Assembly (NCBI RefSeq): GCF_026626635.1
Contig: NZ_JAPNKA010000001.1
Coordinates: 7,626,001 to 7,690,000, forward strand
From: Archangium lansingense
GTDB taxonomy: Bacteria; Myxococcota; Myxococcia; Myxococcales; Myxococcaceae
DNA length: 64,000 bases
Direction of reading: 5' to 3'
The notes under the pieces are model-generated. The model was not told the DNA's origin. It worked only from the letters and a program-made list of their open reading frames with translations, and did no database searches. Positions 46,673 to 58,100 of the stretch are shown here, one piece after another. Numbering within the stretch: position 1 is the first letter of the stretch; the number at the start of each line of letters is the position of its first letter. The translations under genes and the position numbers were made by a program.

Positions 46673-46699
46673 GGGGAGTCACGCCAAGGCGGCCATGCA

Positions 46700-48001
46700 C
46701 TACCGGAGCTCGACGTCCAGCCTGCCGAACGTCTCGAACGGCACCTCTTCGCCGAGCTGCCGGTAGCTCGTCGTGCCCCCCTCGACGCAGCCCCCGTCCG
46801 TCGACACGAAGTAGACCGTCCCGCTGCCGACGCCCGCATCCCGGGGTTGCACCTCATAGAAGTGCTCCGGGTGCTCCGGGAAGTACTCCATGCCCTGCCT
46901 GGGCCCTTCCTCGACGAGGACCGGGTCCGTCTTCGAGAAGAAGACCCTGGCGACCCGCTGGGTGCACTGAGGGTCGAGGTATGCGACCACTCCGCTGATG
47001 TCGGGTCTGCAGAACATACCGCCGTCCGGCCCGCTCTTCGGCCAGCAAGGCCGGCCCCCCCGGAGGGTGTCCTCGAGCGGCTCGCGGAGGACCGGGACCT
47101 GCGCACACGCGACCTCGTAGGCGGTGTAGCGGAAGCGGCCCGTCCCGAGCTTCACCTTCGTGACAGGAATCGGCTGCCAGACGCTGAGAGGAATCTCACT
47201 GCCGAAACGAACCATCGTGTGCGCGAAGGGAGGTTTGTACTGACAAGGCGCCTCGCCACACATGCGCGGGGGCTGGAATTCACAGCGATGGTGCGCCAGG
47301 AAGTCACCGCTGCATGCGCGATGAATCCGTCCCTGATTCGAGACGAACTTGCCGTCGAAGGGACATTCCTGAAAAGCGAGGTCGACGGTGCAGTCAAGCC
47401 TCGACTGATAGTGCAGGAAGAAAGGCATTGGCATGAGCGCGGACCCGTCGATCCGAACCTCGGTCTCATGCCGGAGGTCGGTGAAGAACTCGTCGTAGAG
47501 TCGCGAGCCGTCCTCGCCGACGAAGGCCGTCACGGCCAGCCCCGAGCCGATCGGCTCCTGCTCCCTGCTCAGTCGCACGTGATCGTCGAGCGACGCATCG
47601 GTGCACCAGGGACTGAGGGTCAGGGGCAGGCAGCCGATGCCCTTCGGCGTGCGGATCACGCGGCAATCTTCTCCGCGAAGCACGTCGAAGTACCCGCGGG
47701 GGAGCTCCGCGCCGCCGGGCTCGACGAGCACCTTCACCTTGATGCGCGAGCCACCCACCGACTCGGGCAGTCCGCAACGCGGCAGCCCTGCATCGACATC
47801 CCGAGGGGGAGCGTCGGCTTCGTCGAGGGCGCAGCCCGCCAGGATCACGCCGCCGTCCACCGCTCCACCGCCGTCCTCACCGGCGTCGCCACCTCCACCG
47901 TCGTCACCGGCATCAAGGATGTCGTCTTCCGGCGGGACCGGCCGGATGCATGCCGCGCCGAGCGAGACTCCTGCGAGCAGAAGGCCGAGTTTCCAGTTCA
48001 T
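46700..48001 (-). CDS. Cysteine-containing lipoprotein, unknown
   Basis: A 433-residue lipoprotein (lipobox SLGAACIRP). An acidic Gly/Asp-rich linker (DAGDDGGGGDAGEDGG) is followed by a globular region with about 18 cysteines, suggesting many disulfides in the periplasm or at the surface. No family recognised. The start is 95 bp from the divergent cupin gene. Confidence 0.8.
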   Translation of the reverse strand: MNWKLGLLLAGVSLGAACIRPVPPEDDILDAGDDGGGGDAGEDGGGAVDGGVILAGCALDEADAPPRDVDAGLPRCGLPESVGGSRIKVKVLVEPGGAELPRGYFDVLRGEDCRVIRTPKGIGCLPLTLSPWCTDASLDDHVRLSREQEPIGSGLAVTAFVGEDGSRLYDEFFTDLRHETEVRIDGSALMPMPFFLHYQSRLDCTVDLAFQECPFDGKFVSNQGRIHRACSGDFLAHHRCEFQPPRMCGEAPCQYKPPFAHTMVRFGSEIPLSVWQPIPVTKVKLGTGRFRYTAYEVACAQVPVLREPLEDTLRGGRPCWPKSGPDGGMFCRPDISGVVAYLDPQCTQRVARVFFSKTDPVLVEEGPRQGMEYFPEHPEHFYEVQPRDAGVGSGTVYFVSTDGGCVEGGTTSYRQLGEEVPFETFGRLDVELR

Positions 48002-48096
48002 GGGAGGTACAAGTCTCTTGATGGTGTGAACATGCCGCCGCTGGGACGATTATCCGGATCCCTGGCCGATTTGTGGGCCCTGGGAATCTCGCCTAT

Positions 48097-48519
48097 ATGG
48101 GAAAGGTGACAATCAAGAAGCGAACGCCAATCTACCTCGCACCTGGAGCTGGGCGCCGGTACCCCATGGGCCGTATCAACAGCATCTTCAAGGCTGACGG
48201 CGATGAGACCGCTGGCACCTTCTCGGTTTCCGAATGGTGGCTCGAGGCCAACACGAAGGGTCCACCAGCGCATTCGCATGATGACGATCATGCCTGGTAC
48301 GTCATCGATGGGACAATGAGCGTCGAGATCGACGGCCAGAGGTTCGAAGCTCCCAAAGGGGCGTTCATCCTCATTCCCGGTGGGTCTGTACACACGTTCG
48401 AGAACCGCACTCGACACCGCGCTGGAATCCTCAGTTTCAACAACAGTGCCGGATTCGAGGAGAAGATGGCTGGCATTTCGGAATGGTTTTCCCGAAATCC
48501 AGCCGGTGATGTCGTGTGA
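48097..48519 (+). CDS. Cupin-domain protein
   Basis: A 140-residue single-domain cupin. Motif 1 is GPPAHSHDDDHAWYVIDG (two His ligands plus Glu-position variation), motif 2 is GAFILIPGGSVHTFEN (His). Metal-binding cupins act as dioxygenases, isomerases or sensors; the role here is unknown. ATG 48097 is preferred over 48073 because it begins the conserved region. Confidence 0.88.
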   Translation: MGKVTIKKRTPIYLAPGAGRRYPMGRINSIFKADGDETAGTFSVSEWWLEANTKGPPAHSHDDDHAWYVIDGTMSVEIDGQRFEAPKGAFILIPGGSVHTFENRTRHRAGILSFNNSAGFEEKMAGISEWFSRNPAGDVV

Positions 48520-48543
48520 CATCGGACTCGCTACCTCACTCAG

Positions 48544-48785
48544 CTACGAGAAGTTGACCGAGGCGTCCTTGCAACCCTGGTGCAGTTCCCAGAACTTCTC
48601 GGCAATGGCCGACGGCTCGAGCGTCGCATGGCCGGAGTCGAACGCGGTGCCCTTGACGAGCCCGAGCACGACGACCTCGCCCACGTAGACGCCCTCGCCG
48701 AGAGCTTCTGGTGCAGCAGTCCCACGGTTTTGTGCTGAGCGGCCTTGGCGACCGCGAGCCCCATGGCATTCCACGAAACCGCCAT
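48544..48785 (-). pseudogene. Short-chain dehydrogenase tail, frameshifted
   Basis: Two frames join into an SDR C-terminus: MAVSWNAMGLAVAKAAQHKT, then VGLLHQKLS, continuing in the next frame as EGVYVGEVVVLGLVKGTAFD and IAEKFWELHQGCKDASVNFS with stop TAG 48546-48544. The Rossmann region and active site are absent. A 3' gene fragment with one frameshift near 48700. Confidence 0.55.
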
Positions 48786-48912
48786 CGGACTCCGGCCACC
48801 AGCCCGAGCACCGACGTCCTGGCACCTGTCCGCCTGCGTCCTCCGCCGCGAGTTCATCTGGGAGTAGCACGCACCTACCTGGGCGCGCTGCCCAAGCGCC
48901 GAGGAGCGCGGC

Positions 48913-49545
48913 TCAGACGCGCTGCGCGTAGAACTCCACGATGAAGGGCACGTTGAGCGTGACGGGAACCTCGTCCCGCTCGGGCTCGCGCACGCAGCGC
49001 ACGCCCTGGCCGCCGTCGAGCACCTCGAGGTAGCCCGGCACCTGCCGGCCCTTCATCCGCTCGAAGCACTCCTTCACGATGGGCAGCTCCCGGTGCGCGG
49101 GTGAGAAGCGAACCTCGGAGCCCACCTTCACCCGGTAGCTGGCGATGTTGGTGCGCCGCCCGTCCACGCGCAGGTAGCCATGGCGCACGAACTGGCGCGC
49201 CTGGCGGATGCTCGTGGCCAGCCCCGCGCGCAGCACCACCACGTCCAGCCGGCGCTCGAGCAGCTGCAGCAGCACCGTGCCCGTGTTGCCCGGCGAGCGG
49301 CGCGCCTCGAGGAAGGCCTTGCGGCACTGGGCCTCCAAAAGCCCGTAGTACAGCTTGAGCTTCTGCTTCTCGCGCAGGCGCTGCCCGTAGTCGCTCACCG
49401 AGGGGCGCGCCGACGCGCCGTGCTGTCCGGGCGGATAGGGCCGGCGCAACACGGGATCCTTGTCCGGGTCCTTCGCGGTGATGTTCGACAAGGCCACTCC
49501 CAGCCGGCGGCACACCCTGCCCCGAGGTCCCGTATTCCGCGCCAC
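48913..49545 (-). CDS. rpsD: 30S ribosomal protein S4, zinc-independent form
   Basis: A 210-residue S4: [20 protein letters not shown], then [15 protein letters not shown], and the S4 RNA-binding domain [20 protein letters not shown] with [15 protein letters not shown]. The N-terminus ([26 protein letters not shown]) lacks the cysteine cluster of zinc-binding S4 forms. It stands outside any ribosomal operon. GTG 49545 follows GAGGAG by six bases. A 31-bp palindrome lies 34 bp upstream. Most likely a C-minus paralog used when zinc or iron is scarce; the main rpsD should be elsewhere. Confidence 0.93.
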   Translation of the reverse strand: MARNTGPRGRVCRRLGVALSNITAKDPDKDPVLRRPYPPGQHGASARPSVSDYGQRLREKQKLKLYYGLLEAQCRKAFLEARRSPGNTGTVLLQLLERRLDVVVLRAGLATSIRQARQFVRHGYLRVDGRRTNIASYRVKVGSEVRFSPAHRELPIVKECFERMKGRQVPGYLEVLDGGQGVRCVREPERDEVPVTLNVPFIVEFYAQRV

Positions 49546-49578
49546 GTCTCGCTCCTCTCACCCGGCGGTCACCGCCAA

Positions 49579-49609
49579 GTTGAAATTGATAATCAGTATC
49601 AATCTCAAC
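49579..49609 (-). promoter_or_regulatory. Fur/Zur-like palindromic operator
   Basis: GTTGA-ATTGATA (with one unpaired base) and TATCAAT-TCAAC form arms symmetric around 49594. The AT-rich core TTGATAATCAGTATCAA resembles Fur-family boxes (TGATAATnATTATCA-like). It sits 34 bp before the rpsD paralog's start, a fitting repressor position. Confidence 0.6.
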
Positions 49610-49648
49610 TACACGAGCCATCCGGACGCGTCAAGGGAGGGCCGGGGC

Positions 49649-49674
49649 AAAAAAAAGGCGCCGCGGCCGGCGCC
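49649..49674 (-). terminator. Intrinsic terminator after N-acyltransferase-like gene
   Basis: Read on the minus strand, GGCGCCG-GCCG-CGGCGCC is a perfect 7-bp stem followed by eight T. It lies 35 bp after the stop at 49709 and also separates this operon from the rpsD paralog. Confidence 0.85.
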
Positions 49675-49708
49675 CGTCCTCATCTTGAAGTTGAAGCCGT
49701 GGCCATCC

Positions 49709-51265
49709 TCAGGTTGGCTGCGCGCGAATCCCCTCACGCGCACGCCACCGCCGGGTAAGCCCCCTCACGACGGCCCAGCCCACCCACCCCAGCGTGATCA
49801 GGCCAGAGAGCAGCCCCACGGAATCGCCGATGCGCGCGTAGAGCGTGGGCACCCGCCCCACCGGCAGTTCCGCGCGCAACACCCGCTCCTCCGCCGTGAA
49901 GTGGTCCAGCTCGCCGTACACGCGCCCGTAGCCATCCACCGCCACCGACAGGCCCTGGTTCGCCTGCCGCAACATGCTGAAGCCCTGCTCCACCGCGCGG
50001 AACACCGCCTGCCGCATGTGCGGCGAGCTGATGCCTCGCCAGTCGCTCGCTGGCAGCAGGAGCAGCTCGAGCCCGCGCGACGTGGGGTCGGCGAAATCCG
50101 CCGGGAAGTCCCCATCGAAGCAAATGGCGCCCCCCACGTTCCCCACGCTCGAGTCGCGCAGCACCGGCACCTCCTGGCTCCCAGCAATGGAGTGGTCCGC
50201 CTCCCACCCCGGGACCGGCCGGGCCTTCACGTAGCGCCAGGCCACGTTCCCATCCGGCCCCACCAGGATGAGCTCATTGCGCAACATGCGCTCCTCCGAG
50301 GGCTCGAAGCTCGCCACCGCCATGCCGAGCCACACGCTCCGCTCGCGCGCCAGGGCGCTCCCCCGGGAGAGCAGGGCCGGCAGTTGCCCGGCCAGCACCA
50401 CCGCGTTGCCCTCGGACCAGAGGATGAGCTTCGCCCCTCGCTCGGCCTCGCGCTCCGACAGGCGCAACAACTCCTCGTTCACCGTACCCGAGGCTTCAGC
50501 GAAGGCTCGCCAGTCCTCGTCACCAAAGGACCCTCCCTGGATGAGCCTGGACAGCCCCGCCTCGCGTCCCGAGGCCACCTCCCCCGCCACCGTGATGCCC
50601 GCGACCCGCACGGGCTCGCCCACGCTCTCCGCCCTCGCCAGCCGCAGCGCGCCGAAAGCGAGGATGACCCCGAGCACGCCCGCGAACACCGCGACTCCCG
50701 GCAGCACGCGGCGCCCCTCGTCCCGGTGCTCGAAGGCCCAGTTGGCCACGGAGGAGAACCACACCAGGAGGAACGTCAGGCCCCACAGTCCCGTCACCGA
50801 CACGAGCTGCACCAGCACGGGTGCGCTCGCCTGGGTGTAGGCCAGCGAGCCCCAGGTGCCGAACGGGCTGCCCTGACTGCTGAAGAACTCCAGCCACGTC
50901 ATCGCCGCCGGCAGGAAGAGCGTCCCCGCGAAGGACGCCCTCGGCCCCACGATGAGCCGGTCCGCCAGGAACACCAGCGCCATGAAGAGCGCGCCACCCA
51001 ACGCCATCCCGAAACTGCCCGCGACGGACCCTGGGAACACCTCCAGGTTCGCCAGGCCCGTGGCCAGGGTGTTCACGCAGAGGATGCCGACGAAACCCAC
51101 CCACGGCCGCTGCTGGCGGACGAAGAAGAGCAACAAGGCGCCCATCAACCAGCCGGGCAACAGCGATCCCCGCGAGTTCAAGAGCATCGACATGCCGGCC
51201 CCGCCCACCAGGGCGAGCCATGGCAGGAACACCTGCACGCGCCGCGAGCCTTCTCTCCCGCTCAT
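49709..51265 (-). CDS. Apolipoprotein N-acyltransferase-like membrane protein
   Basis: A 518-residue protein with about six membrane segments in the N-terminal half, one more at the C-terminus, and a periplasmic nitrilase-fold domain. The Glu-Lys-Cys triad is visible: LWSEGNAVV (about 282), YVKARPVPG (about 346), AICFDGDFP (about 383). This is the Lnt architecture, but the motifs deviate from the usual WPE and CYE, so it may be an Lnt paralog acting on other lipids or amides. ATG 51265 overlaps the PadR stop (ATGA), so the two are coupled. Confidence 0.8.
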   Translation of the reverse strand: MSGREGSRRVQVFLPWLALVGGAGMSMLLNSRGSLLPGWLMGALLLFFVRQQRPWVGFVGILCVNTLATGLANLEVFPGSVAGSFGMALGGALFMALVFLADRLIVGPRASFAGTLFLPAAMTWLEFFSSQGSPFGTWGSLAYTQASAPVLVQLVSVTGLWGLTFLLVWFSSVANWAFEHRDEGRRVLPGVAVFAGVLGVILAFGALRLARAESVGEPVRVAGITVAGEVASGREAGLSRLIQGGSFGDEDWRAFAEASGTVNEELLRLSEREAERGAKLILWSEGNAVVLAGQLPALLSRGSALARERSVWLGMAVASFEPSEERMLRNELILVGPDGNVAWRYVKARPVPGWEADHSIAGSQEVPVLRDSSVGNVGGAICFDGDFPADFADPTSRGLELLLLPASDWRGISSPHMRQAVFRAVEQGFSMLRQANQGLSVAVDGYGRVYGELDHFTAEERVLRAELPVGRVPTLYARIGDSVGLLSGLITLGWVGWAVVRGLTRRWRAREGIRAQPT

Positions 51266-51849
51266 CCCACTACCCCCTTCTTCTTCGAATCCTTCGTGTG
51301 CGCCAGACGCTGGAGCGTCTCCTGGGCCTCGTCGCACCAACGCAGGTGCGCCTCCATGCCGAGCAACCCCGCGCGAATGGACAGGTGCCAGTAGGGCAGC
51401 TCCGGGTGGCCCTCGCGCGAGCGGCGGACGTCCTCGTCGATGAGCCGCAGCGTGGCCAACAGCCCCTCGGCCTCGGCCCGGCTGCGCTCCACGTGCGCCA
51501 GCGAGTCCTCCGGTCCCACCCGGCCACCGAAGAAGAGCTTGAGCAGCAGCTCGTTGCGCTCCACGTGAGGCACCACCGGCCGCCGCAGCCACTCCGAGAG
51601 CACCCGCCGCCCGTCCGCCGTCACCCGGTACACCTTGCGCACCCGCCCGCCCGGCGAATGCTCCTCCCGGTCGAGCGCGACCAGCCCCTCCGCCTCCATC
51701 CGCTCCAGCGTCGGGTACAGGTTGCCGTAGCTCTCCTGCCAGAAGTGCCCCACCGTCTGCTCGATGGTCTGGCGCAGGCCGTAACCGCTCATGGGCTCCC
51801 GGCACAGCATCCCCAGGATGGCGAACTGGCAGGTGTTCTCTCTGGCCAC
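51262..51849 (-). CDS. PadR-family transcriptional regulator
   Basis: A 195-residue PadR: N-terminal winged helix (FAILGMLCREPMSGYGLRQT, ESYGNLYPTLERMEAEGLV, GRVRKVYRVTADGRRVL) and a helical dimerisation domain. GTG 51849 follows AGGAGG by five bases. A perfect 17-bp palindrome lies 21 bp upstream, so autoregulation and control of the coupled N-acyltransferase-like gene is likely. Confidence 0.92.
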   Translation of the reverse strand: MARENTCQFAILGMLCREPMSGYGLRQTIEQTVGHFWQESYGNLYPTLERMEAEGLVALDREEHSPGGRVRKVYRVTADGRRVLSEWLRRPVVPHVERNELLLKLFFGGRVGPEDSLAHVERSRAEAEGLLATLRLIDEDVRRSREGHPELPYWHLSIRAGLLGMEAHLRWCDEAQETLQRLAHTKDSKKKGVVG

Positions 51850-51870
51850 GGTGTCCTCCTGCCGTCCCTA

Positions 51871-51887
51871 TATATCAGTCTGATATA
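51871..51887 (-). promoter_or_regulatory. Perfect palindrome, candidate PadR operator
   Basis: TATATCA-GTC-TGATATA, just upstream of the padR-like gene's RBS. AT-rich inside high-GC DNA, as expected for a promoter-overlapping operator. Confidence 0.65.
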
Positions 51888-52106
51888 AATGCGCCACGAG
51901 GAATGGCGCCCCGGGGGGCGGGTCCCCCATCTGGGAGAAGGTGTGGTGGACCTCGCCGGCCTGCTGCTGGCCGCCGCACCGCTGGGCTACGGCCTCGTCT
52001 GCTGGCTGCGGGCGCCACCCTCGGCCTGAAGCCGCTGGAACAACCGAGCAACGAGGGCCTGGAGCCGCGAGCCGGTTCCAGGCCCTTCGCATCTACAGCC
52101 GTGGGC

Positions 52107-55100
52107 TCACCGCCGCGAAGCCCTCCGACGCAGCCGCAGCGCCAAGCCGAGCAGGAGGTACGGCGCGGCCCCCGGCAGGCCAGGGACTTCCGCGCAACCT
52201 CCGCCCCCCCCGCCGTTGCCTTCGCCCTCGCCCGGCCCCGGCTCCTCCGTATAGGTGAAGCCTCCCTCCAGCCGGCCGTTGGCCCCACCAGGGTTGAGGA
52301 CGGACACCTCCACCGTCCCCGGCGTGGCGTGGGGAGGTGTGGTGGCCGTGAGGGACGTCGCGCTGGCCACCACGACGTTCGTGGCCTCCGCCCCTCCGAG
52401 CGTCACTCGGGCGTTGGGAGCGAAGTTGAGGCCTCGAACGGTGATGGCGGTCCCCCCCTTCGTGGAGCCGGTGTTGGGGCTGACGGAGGAGACCGTCGGG
52501 GGCCCGTCCACCTCGTAGAGGAAACCTCCCGCCTGGACTGCCCGACCCCCGTCCGGGTTGATGACCTCCACGTCCACCCAACCCGACTCGTGGGCCGGCG
52601 TGAGGGTACTGATGGAGGTGTCGCTCACCACGAGCACCGAGGTGGCCGCCACGCCTCCGAAGCGCACGGTGGCGCCCGGCGCGAAGCCCGAGCCCCGCAG
52701 GGTGACCGATGTGCCGCCCCCTGGCGGGCCCGCGGTCGGCGAGACGGAGGAGAGGACCGGGAGAGGCGCCGCCTCATAGGTGAACGCCCCCGGCAACGTC
52801 GCCTCCTGCCCGTCCGGATTGGTGACGGTGATGTCCACCCGTCCCGCTGCGTGCGCCGGCGTGGTGGCCGTGAGGGAGCTCGGACTCGCCACCTCCACTA
52901 CTGGGGCCGCCACACCGCCGAACGTCACGCTGGCGCCCGGAGCGAAACCGCTACCGCTGAGCGTCACCACCGTCCCGCCGTTGCTCGAGCCGCGCACCGG
53001 TGAGCGCCCCACGAGCGTGGGGGCCGGAGCCGCCTCGTACGTGAAGCCCCCGACCAGGGTGCCCTCCTGCCCATCGGTGTTGCGCACCACCACATTCACC
53101 TTGCCCGGCGCGTGCGGTGGGAGGAGCGCGGAGAGCGAGGTGTCACTGGTGACGGTGACGCCGCTGGCGACCGCGCCGCCGAAGCGCACCGAAGCCCCCG
53201 GGCCGAAGCCGGTCCCCGTGACGGTTACCCGCGTCCCTCCTGTCGAGAGGCCATTGCCCGGAGCCACCGAGACGACCGTGGGCGGAGGCGGCACGTCGTA
53301 GGTGAAGGCCCCCGCCAGGGTGGCGCCCTGCCCGTCCGCGTTGCGCACCACCACGTCCACCTTGCCCGGCGCGTGCGCGGGCGTGGTCGCGGAGAGGGAC
53401 GTCGCGCTGGTCACGCTCACCGCCAAGGCCTCGACGTCCCCGAGGAGCACCTGGGCTCCCGGCGCGAAGTGGGCACCGGTGAGGGTGACGCGCGTGCCTC
53501 CCGTCGCGGGACCGCGCCCCGGGTTGATGGCGGCCAGGGTCGGCGCAGGCACGGGCTCGTACGTGTAGGCCCCGGGCAGCGAGGCCAGCTGCCCATCGGG
53601 GTTCCTCACCACCACGTCCACCGTGCCCGCCGCCCGAGCGCTCGTCGTCGCCATGAGGGAGTTGGAGGCCCCCCACGTCACCTCGGTGGCGCTCGCACCG
53701 CCGATCAGCACCGTGGCACCCGGTGCGAAGTTGCTCCCCGTGAGCGTGACGCGCGTCCCGCCGGAGCTCAGACCACTTCCGGGGCTGATGCCCGAGAGAC
53801 TCGGCGAGGGAGCCGCGACGTACGTGAACCCGTTCGCCAGCGTGCCGATCTGCCCGTCCGGAGCCTTCACCACCACGTCCACCGTCCCCGGCGCATGCGC
53901 GGGCGTGGTCGCGGCGAGCGACGTGGCATCGTTCACATAGACCTCCGTGGCCGGCACCCCGCCGACGTGCACCGTGATGCCCGGAACGAAGTACCTGCCG
54001 GTGAGGAAGATCCGCGTGCCACCGTTGGACGTGCCCTCGCTGGGGCCGAGCCCCATCACCACCGGCGCCGGGGACAGGCTGTAGGTGAAGGAGGCACCGA
54101 GCGTGGCCGTCTGCCCGTCCGGGTTGCGCACCACCACGTCCACCGTCCCCGGCGCATTCGCGGGCGTGATCCCGGTGAGGGTGGTGGAGTCGACCACGGT
54201 GACGCTCGTCGCGCTGGCGCCGCCCATGCGCACGGTGGCTCCGGGCGCGAAGTTTCCGCCGCGCAGGGTGAAGGACTCTCCACCCGAGGACATGCCGGTG
54301 TTCGGGCTCACGGACGCAAGGGACGGTCCACTCGAGGCAACGTACGTGAAGCCACCGCCCCGCGTGGCCGACTGCCCATCCGCGTTCTCCACCTCCACGT
54401 CCACGACGCCCGGGGCATGCACCGGCGTGAAGGCCGAGAACGAGGTGTCACCGAGGACGGACACGCCCGCGGCCTCCGCCCCACCGAAGCGCACCTTCAG
54501 TCCGGTCCGGAAGCCCGAGCCGGAGATGGTCACGCGTTGGCCCCCGTTGCTCTCGCCCCAATCCGGGGTGACGGAGGAAATCGCGGGCTGCACCAGATAG
54601 GTGAACCCCTTGGCGAGCACCGAGGACTGCCCGTCCGGATTGATGACCGCCACGTCCACGAGCCCCGCGGCGCGCGCCGGAGCCGTGGCGGTGAGGGTGT
54701 TGGCACTGATGACGGTCACATCGGTGGCCTCGACGGAGCCCAAGGTCACCCGGACCCCTGCCACGAAGTTCGAGCCCGTGAGCGTGAGCGCACTCCCTCC
54801 CCGCGTCGGCCCGGAGCCTGGAGCGACGCCCGTGAGCACCGGCGCGGGAGCCTTCTCATACGTGAAGCCCCCGCCCAGGGTGACGCTGCTCCCGCTCGGG
54901 TTGGAGACCACCACGTCCACGACCCCCGCTGCGTGCGCCGGAGTCGTGGCGGTGAGGTGCTCGGCATCCGTCACGGAGACACCGCTCGCCGCCACCCCCC
55001 CGAAGGACACCGTGGCACCTGGCTCGAAGCCCGAGCCGGTGAGGTTGACCCGCGTCCCTCCGGTGGAGGGGCCGGTCAACGGGCTGATGCCCGTGATGCG

Positions 55101-58100
55101 CGGTGGCGGCACCAGCTCGAAATGGATCCACGCCGCGCCCATGGCACAGCGCACCTGGAGGACCCCGGACGCCGAAGACTCCGGCACGACGACCTGCATC
55201 CGCGTCCCCGTATTGGAGAGGACCCTGGCTCCACTGGAGAGGCCGGGGAAGAGGGCCTGGCACCCGGACAGATTCGTGCCGGACAGCTCGACGGTGGCAC
55301 CCACCGCGGCCCGTGCGGGGCTGATGCCGGTGAGCGACACGGCGCTCCCGGAGTCGATGATGAGGCTGGCCGAGGAGGTGGCGCTGCCCAGGGTGTTCAC
55401 CACGGTGATGGGACCGGTGGTGGCTCCCAGAGGCACCACGACGAACAGCCGCGTGTCACTCCCGGTGTACGAGAAGAGCTCCGCCTTCACCCCGTTGAAA
55501 CGGACCTCGGTGAGCCCGGTGAAGCCGGAGCCTTCGAGCACCACCTCTGTACCGAGGCCGGCCCGGGCCGGAGCGAAGCCGGTGAGGGTGGGCGCGTTCA
55601 CGGCATGGAGGGTGAAGCTCTCCGTCGAGACCGCCATGCCACCGCTCGCCTGGAGCAAGATGGGACCCGTGCGCCCACTCCAGGGGATGGTGAAGACGAC
55701 CTGCGTGTCGCCGAGGACCTTGAAGGAGCCCCCGCCCCCCGTCACGCTCACCCAAGACGTACTGGCGAGGCCCGTACCGGTGATCGTCACCTGGGTGCCG
55801 GGCGGGCCGCTCGTGGGCGAGATGCGGGAGATGACCGGTCCCGGAACCACCGTGAAAGGCTGGCTCGACGTGGCGGTGCCCAGAGAGTTCTGCACCGAGA
55901 TGGGACCCGAGGTCGCTCCATCGGGTATCCAGAAATAGAGGGACGTGCCTGAGCTCATCCCGAACCGAGCCGGGGTGCCATTGATGCGCACCTGGGTGGT
56001 CCCGGTGAAGCAGCCACCCCGCACCGTGGTCATGACATTCGGCCCACCGGTTTCCGGAGAGAACTCGGTGATGAAGGGCGCACAGCCGCTCACCACGGTG
56101 AAGTCCACGGAAGCCAGGGAGTTGCCCGCCGCTCCGGAGAGCGTCACGGGCCCGGAGACCGCTCCGCTCGGCACGTCGGCGGTCATCTGGGTATCGCTCA
56201 GCACCTCGAACCGGGAGGAGGAGACGCCTCCGAAGCGCACGGTGCTGGTGCCGACGAAGCCCGTGCCGGTGAGCGTCACCCGGGTCCCGGCCGGGCCACT
56301 CGTCGGTGAGAGGCCTGTAACGGCCGGCGGTGGGAGGACCGTGAAGGAGGTGCTGGACGTGGCGCTGCCCACGGAGTTGGTGACCTGGATGGGCCCGCTC
56401 GTGGCTCCGGGCGGCACCTGGACGGTCAACGCGCCATCACCGGAGGGGAAGAAGTACCTCGCCGGGATGCCGTTGAAGCTCACCCGCGTAGTACCGGTGA
56501 ACCCCGAGCCGTAGAGGTAGACGAACGTTTCGACGCCGCCCGCCGAAGGGCTGATGCGCGTGAGGGTGGGCGCGCTGTTGGCATCCACGACGAACTCGCC
56601 ATCGGAGTAGCTGTAGGACTCGCCGACGAGCGTGATCCGCCCGGTGCGCGCCCCAGGAGGGACGATGAGCTTCATCTCGGTGTCGCTGACCACCATGAAG
56701 GTGGCGTCCTGTGACGTCTCGAACCACACCCGGCGGACCCGGGTGAAACCGGTGCCGGTGAGCGTCACCGTGGTGCCGATGGTGCCGCGCGCGGGAGTGA
56801 AGCTGGTGACGGCCGGCCTCGAGAGCACGGTAAAGGGCGTGCTCGAAGTAACCGCCCCCGCGCTGGTGACGACCCGGATGGGGCCGGTGCTGGCACCGGT
56901 CGGCACGGACGTACTCAGCCGCCCATCGCTCGTGAGGGAGACGGATGACGCCGGGACTCCGTTGAACTCGACCCGGCTCACCCCGGTGAAGTTCGACCCA
57001 TCGATGATGACATCGATGCCCTCCTCACCGCTCGTCGGAGAGAAACGGGCGAGGGTGGGCACGGCGCTGCCGAGCACCGTGAAGCGCTCCGTGGAGGTGA
57101 GCGACTGACCCGCCACGGAGACCCGTAGCTGGCCCGACGTGGCTCCTGCCGGAACGATGGCGGTCAGCTGCGTGGCACTCACCACGGTGACGTCCGCGTA
57201 CTCGCTCCCGAACCGCACGCTCGGGGACCCCGCGAAGCCGCTGCCGGTGAGCGTCACCACGGTCCCCACCGCGCCGCTCGCGGGGCTGAACCCGGTGAGC
57301 GTGGGCGCCGCCAGGACGGTGAAAGGGGGCGAACCCACTTGCCCCTTCGTGTTCACCACGCGGATGGGCCCACTGGTGGCACCGCTCGGAACGTTGACAT
57401 AGAGGTACGAATCGCCACTGAGCGAGAAGCTCGTCGCGGGAGTGCCGTTGAAGCTGACCTCGGTGGTGCCGGTGAAGTTCGCGCCAACGAGGGTGACGCT
57501 GGTTCCGACCCAGCCGGTACTCGGAGAGAAGCTGCTCAGGCTGGGACTGCTGGTGCTCTGCACGGAGAAGCTGGAGTCGGAGGTGGCCCGTCCGCCCGGA
57601 GCGTCAACGCGGAAGGTCCCGCTCAGGGTCCCAGTCTTGATGGTGACGGTGAGCTGGGTATCGCTATTGGGGGTGACGGCCAGCGAGGTGTTCCCCAGGC
57701 GGACGTCCGTGGCACCGGTGAAGCCACTGCCGTTCAGGGTGACGAGCGTACCGACAGGGCCGGACGTGGGACTGAAACCGGTGATGCGAGGGGCTGGCAG
57801 GGCGGGCAGGATGGTGAAGTCGGACGACGAGACCCCCACGCCCTGTGAGTTGTACACACGGAGACGACCGGTGGACGCGTCCGTGGGGACGTAGACGTAG
57901 AGGCTGGTGTCGCTCTCCACGTAGACCGAGGCCTCGGCCCCGTTGAAGCTCACCGAGGTGGCCCCCGTGAAACCCGTCCCGGTGAGGGTGACGCGCTCGC
58001 CATGGCCCGCGGAGGTCGGGCTGAAGGACGTGATGGTGGGCGCGGCGCTGCTGAGCACGGTGAAGACACCGAATGTGGCGGACCCGTCCGGCGTGTACAC

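Noticed and set aside
53112-55952. 946-codon plus frame over the IPT protein
   Set aside because: Antisense to a clear 25-repeat protein; low-complexity Arg/Gly composition and no recognisable family.
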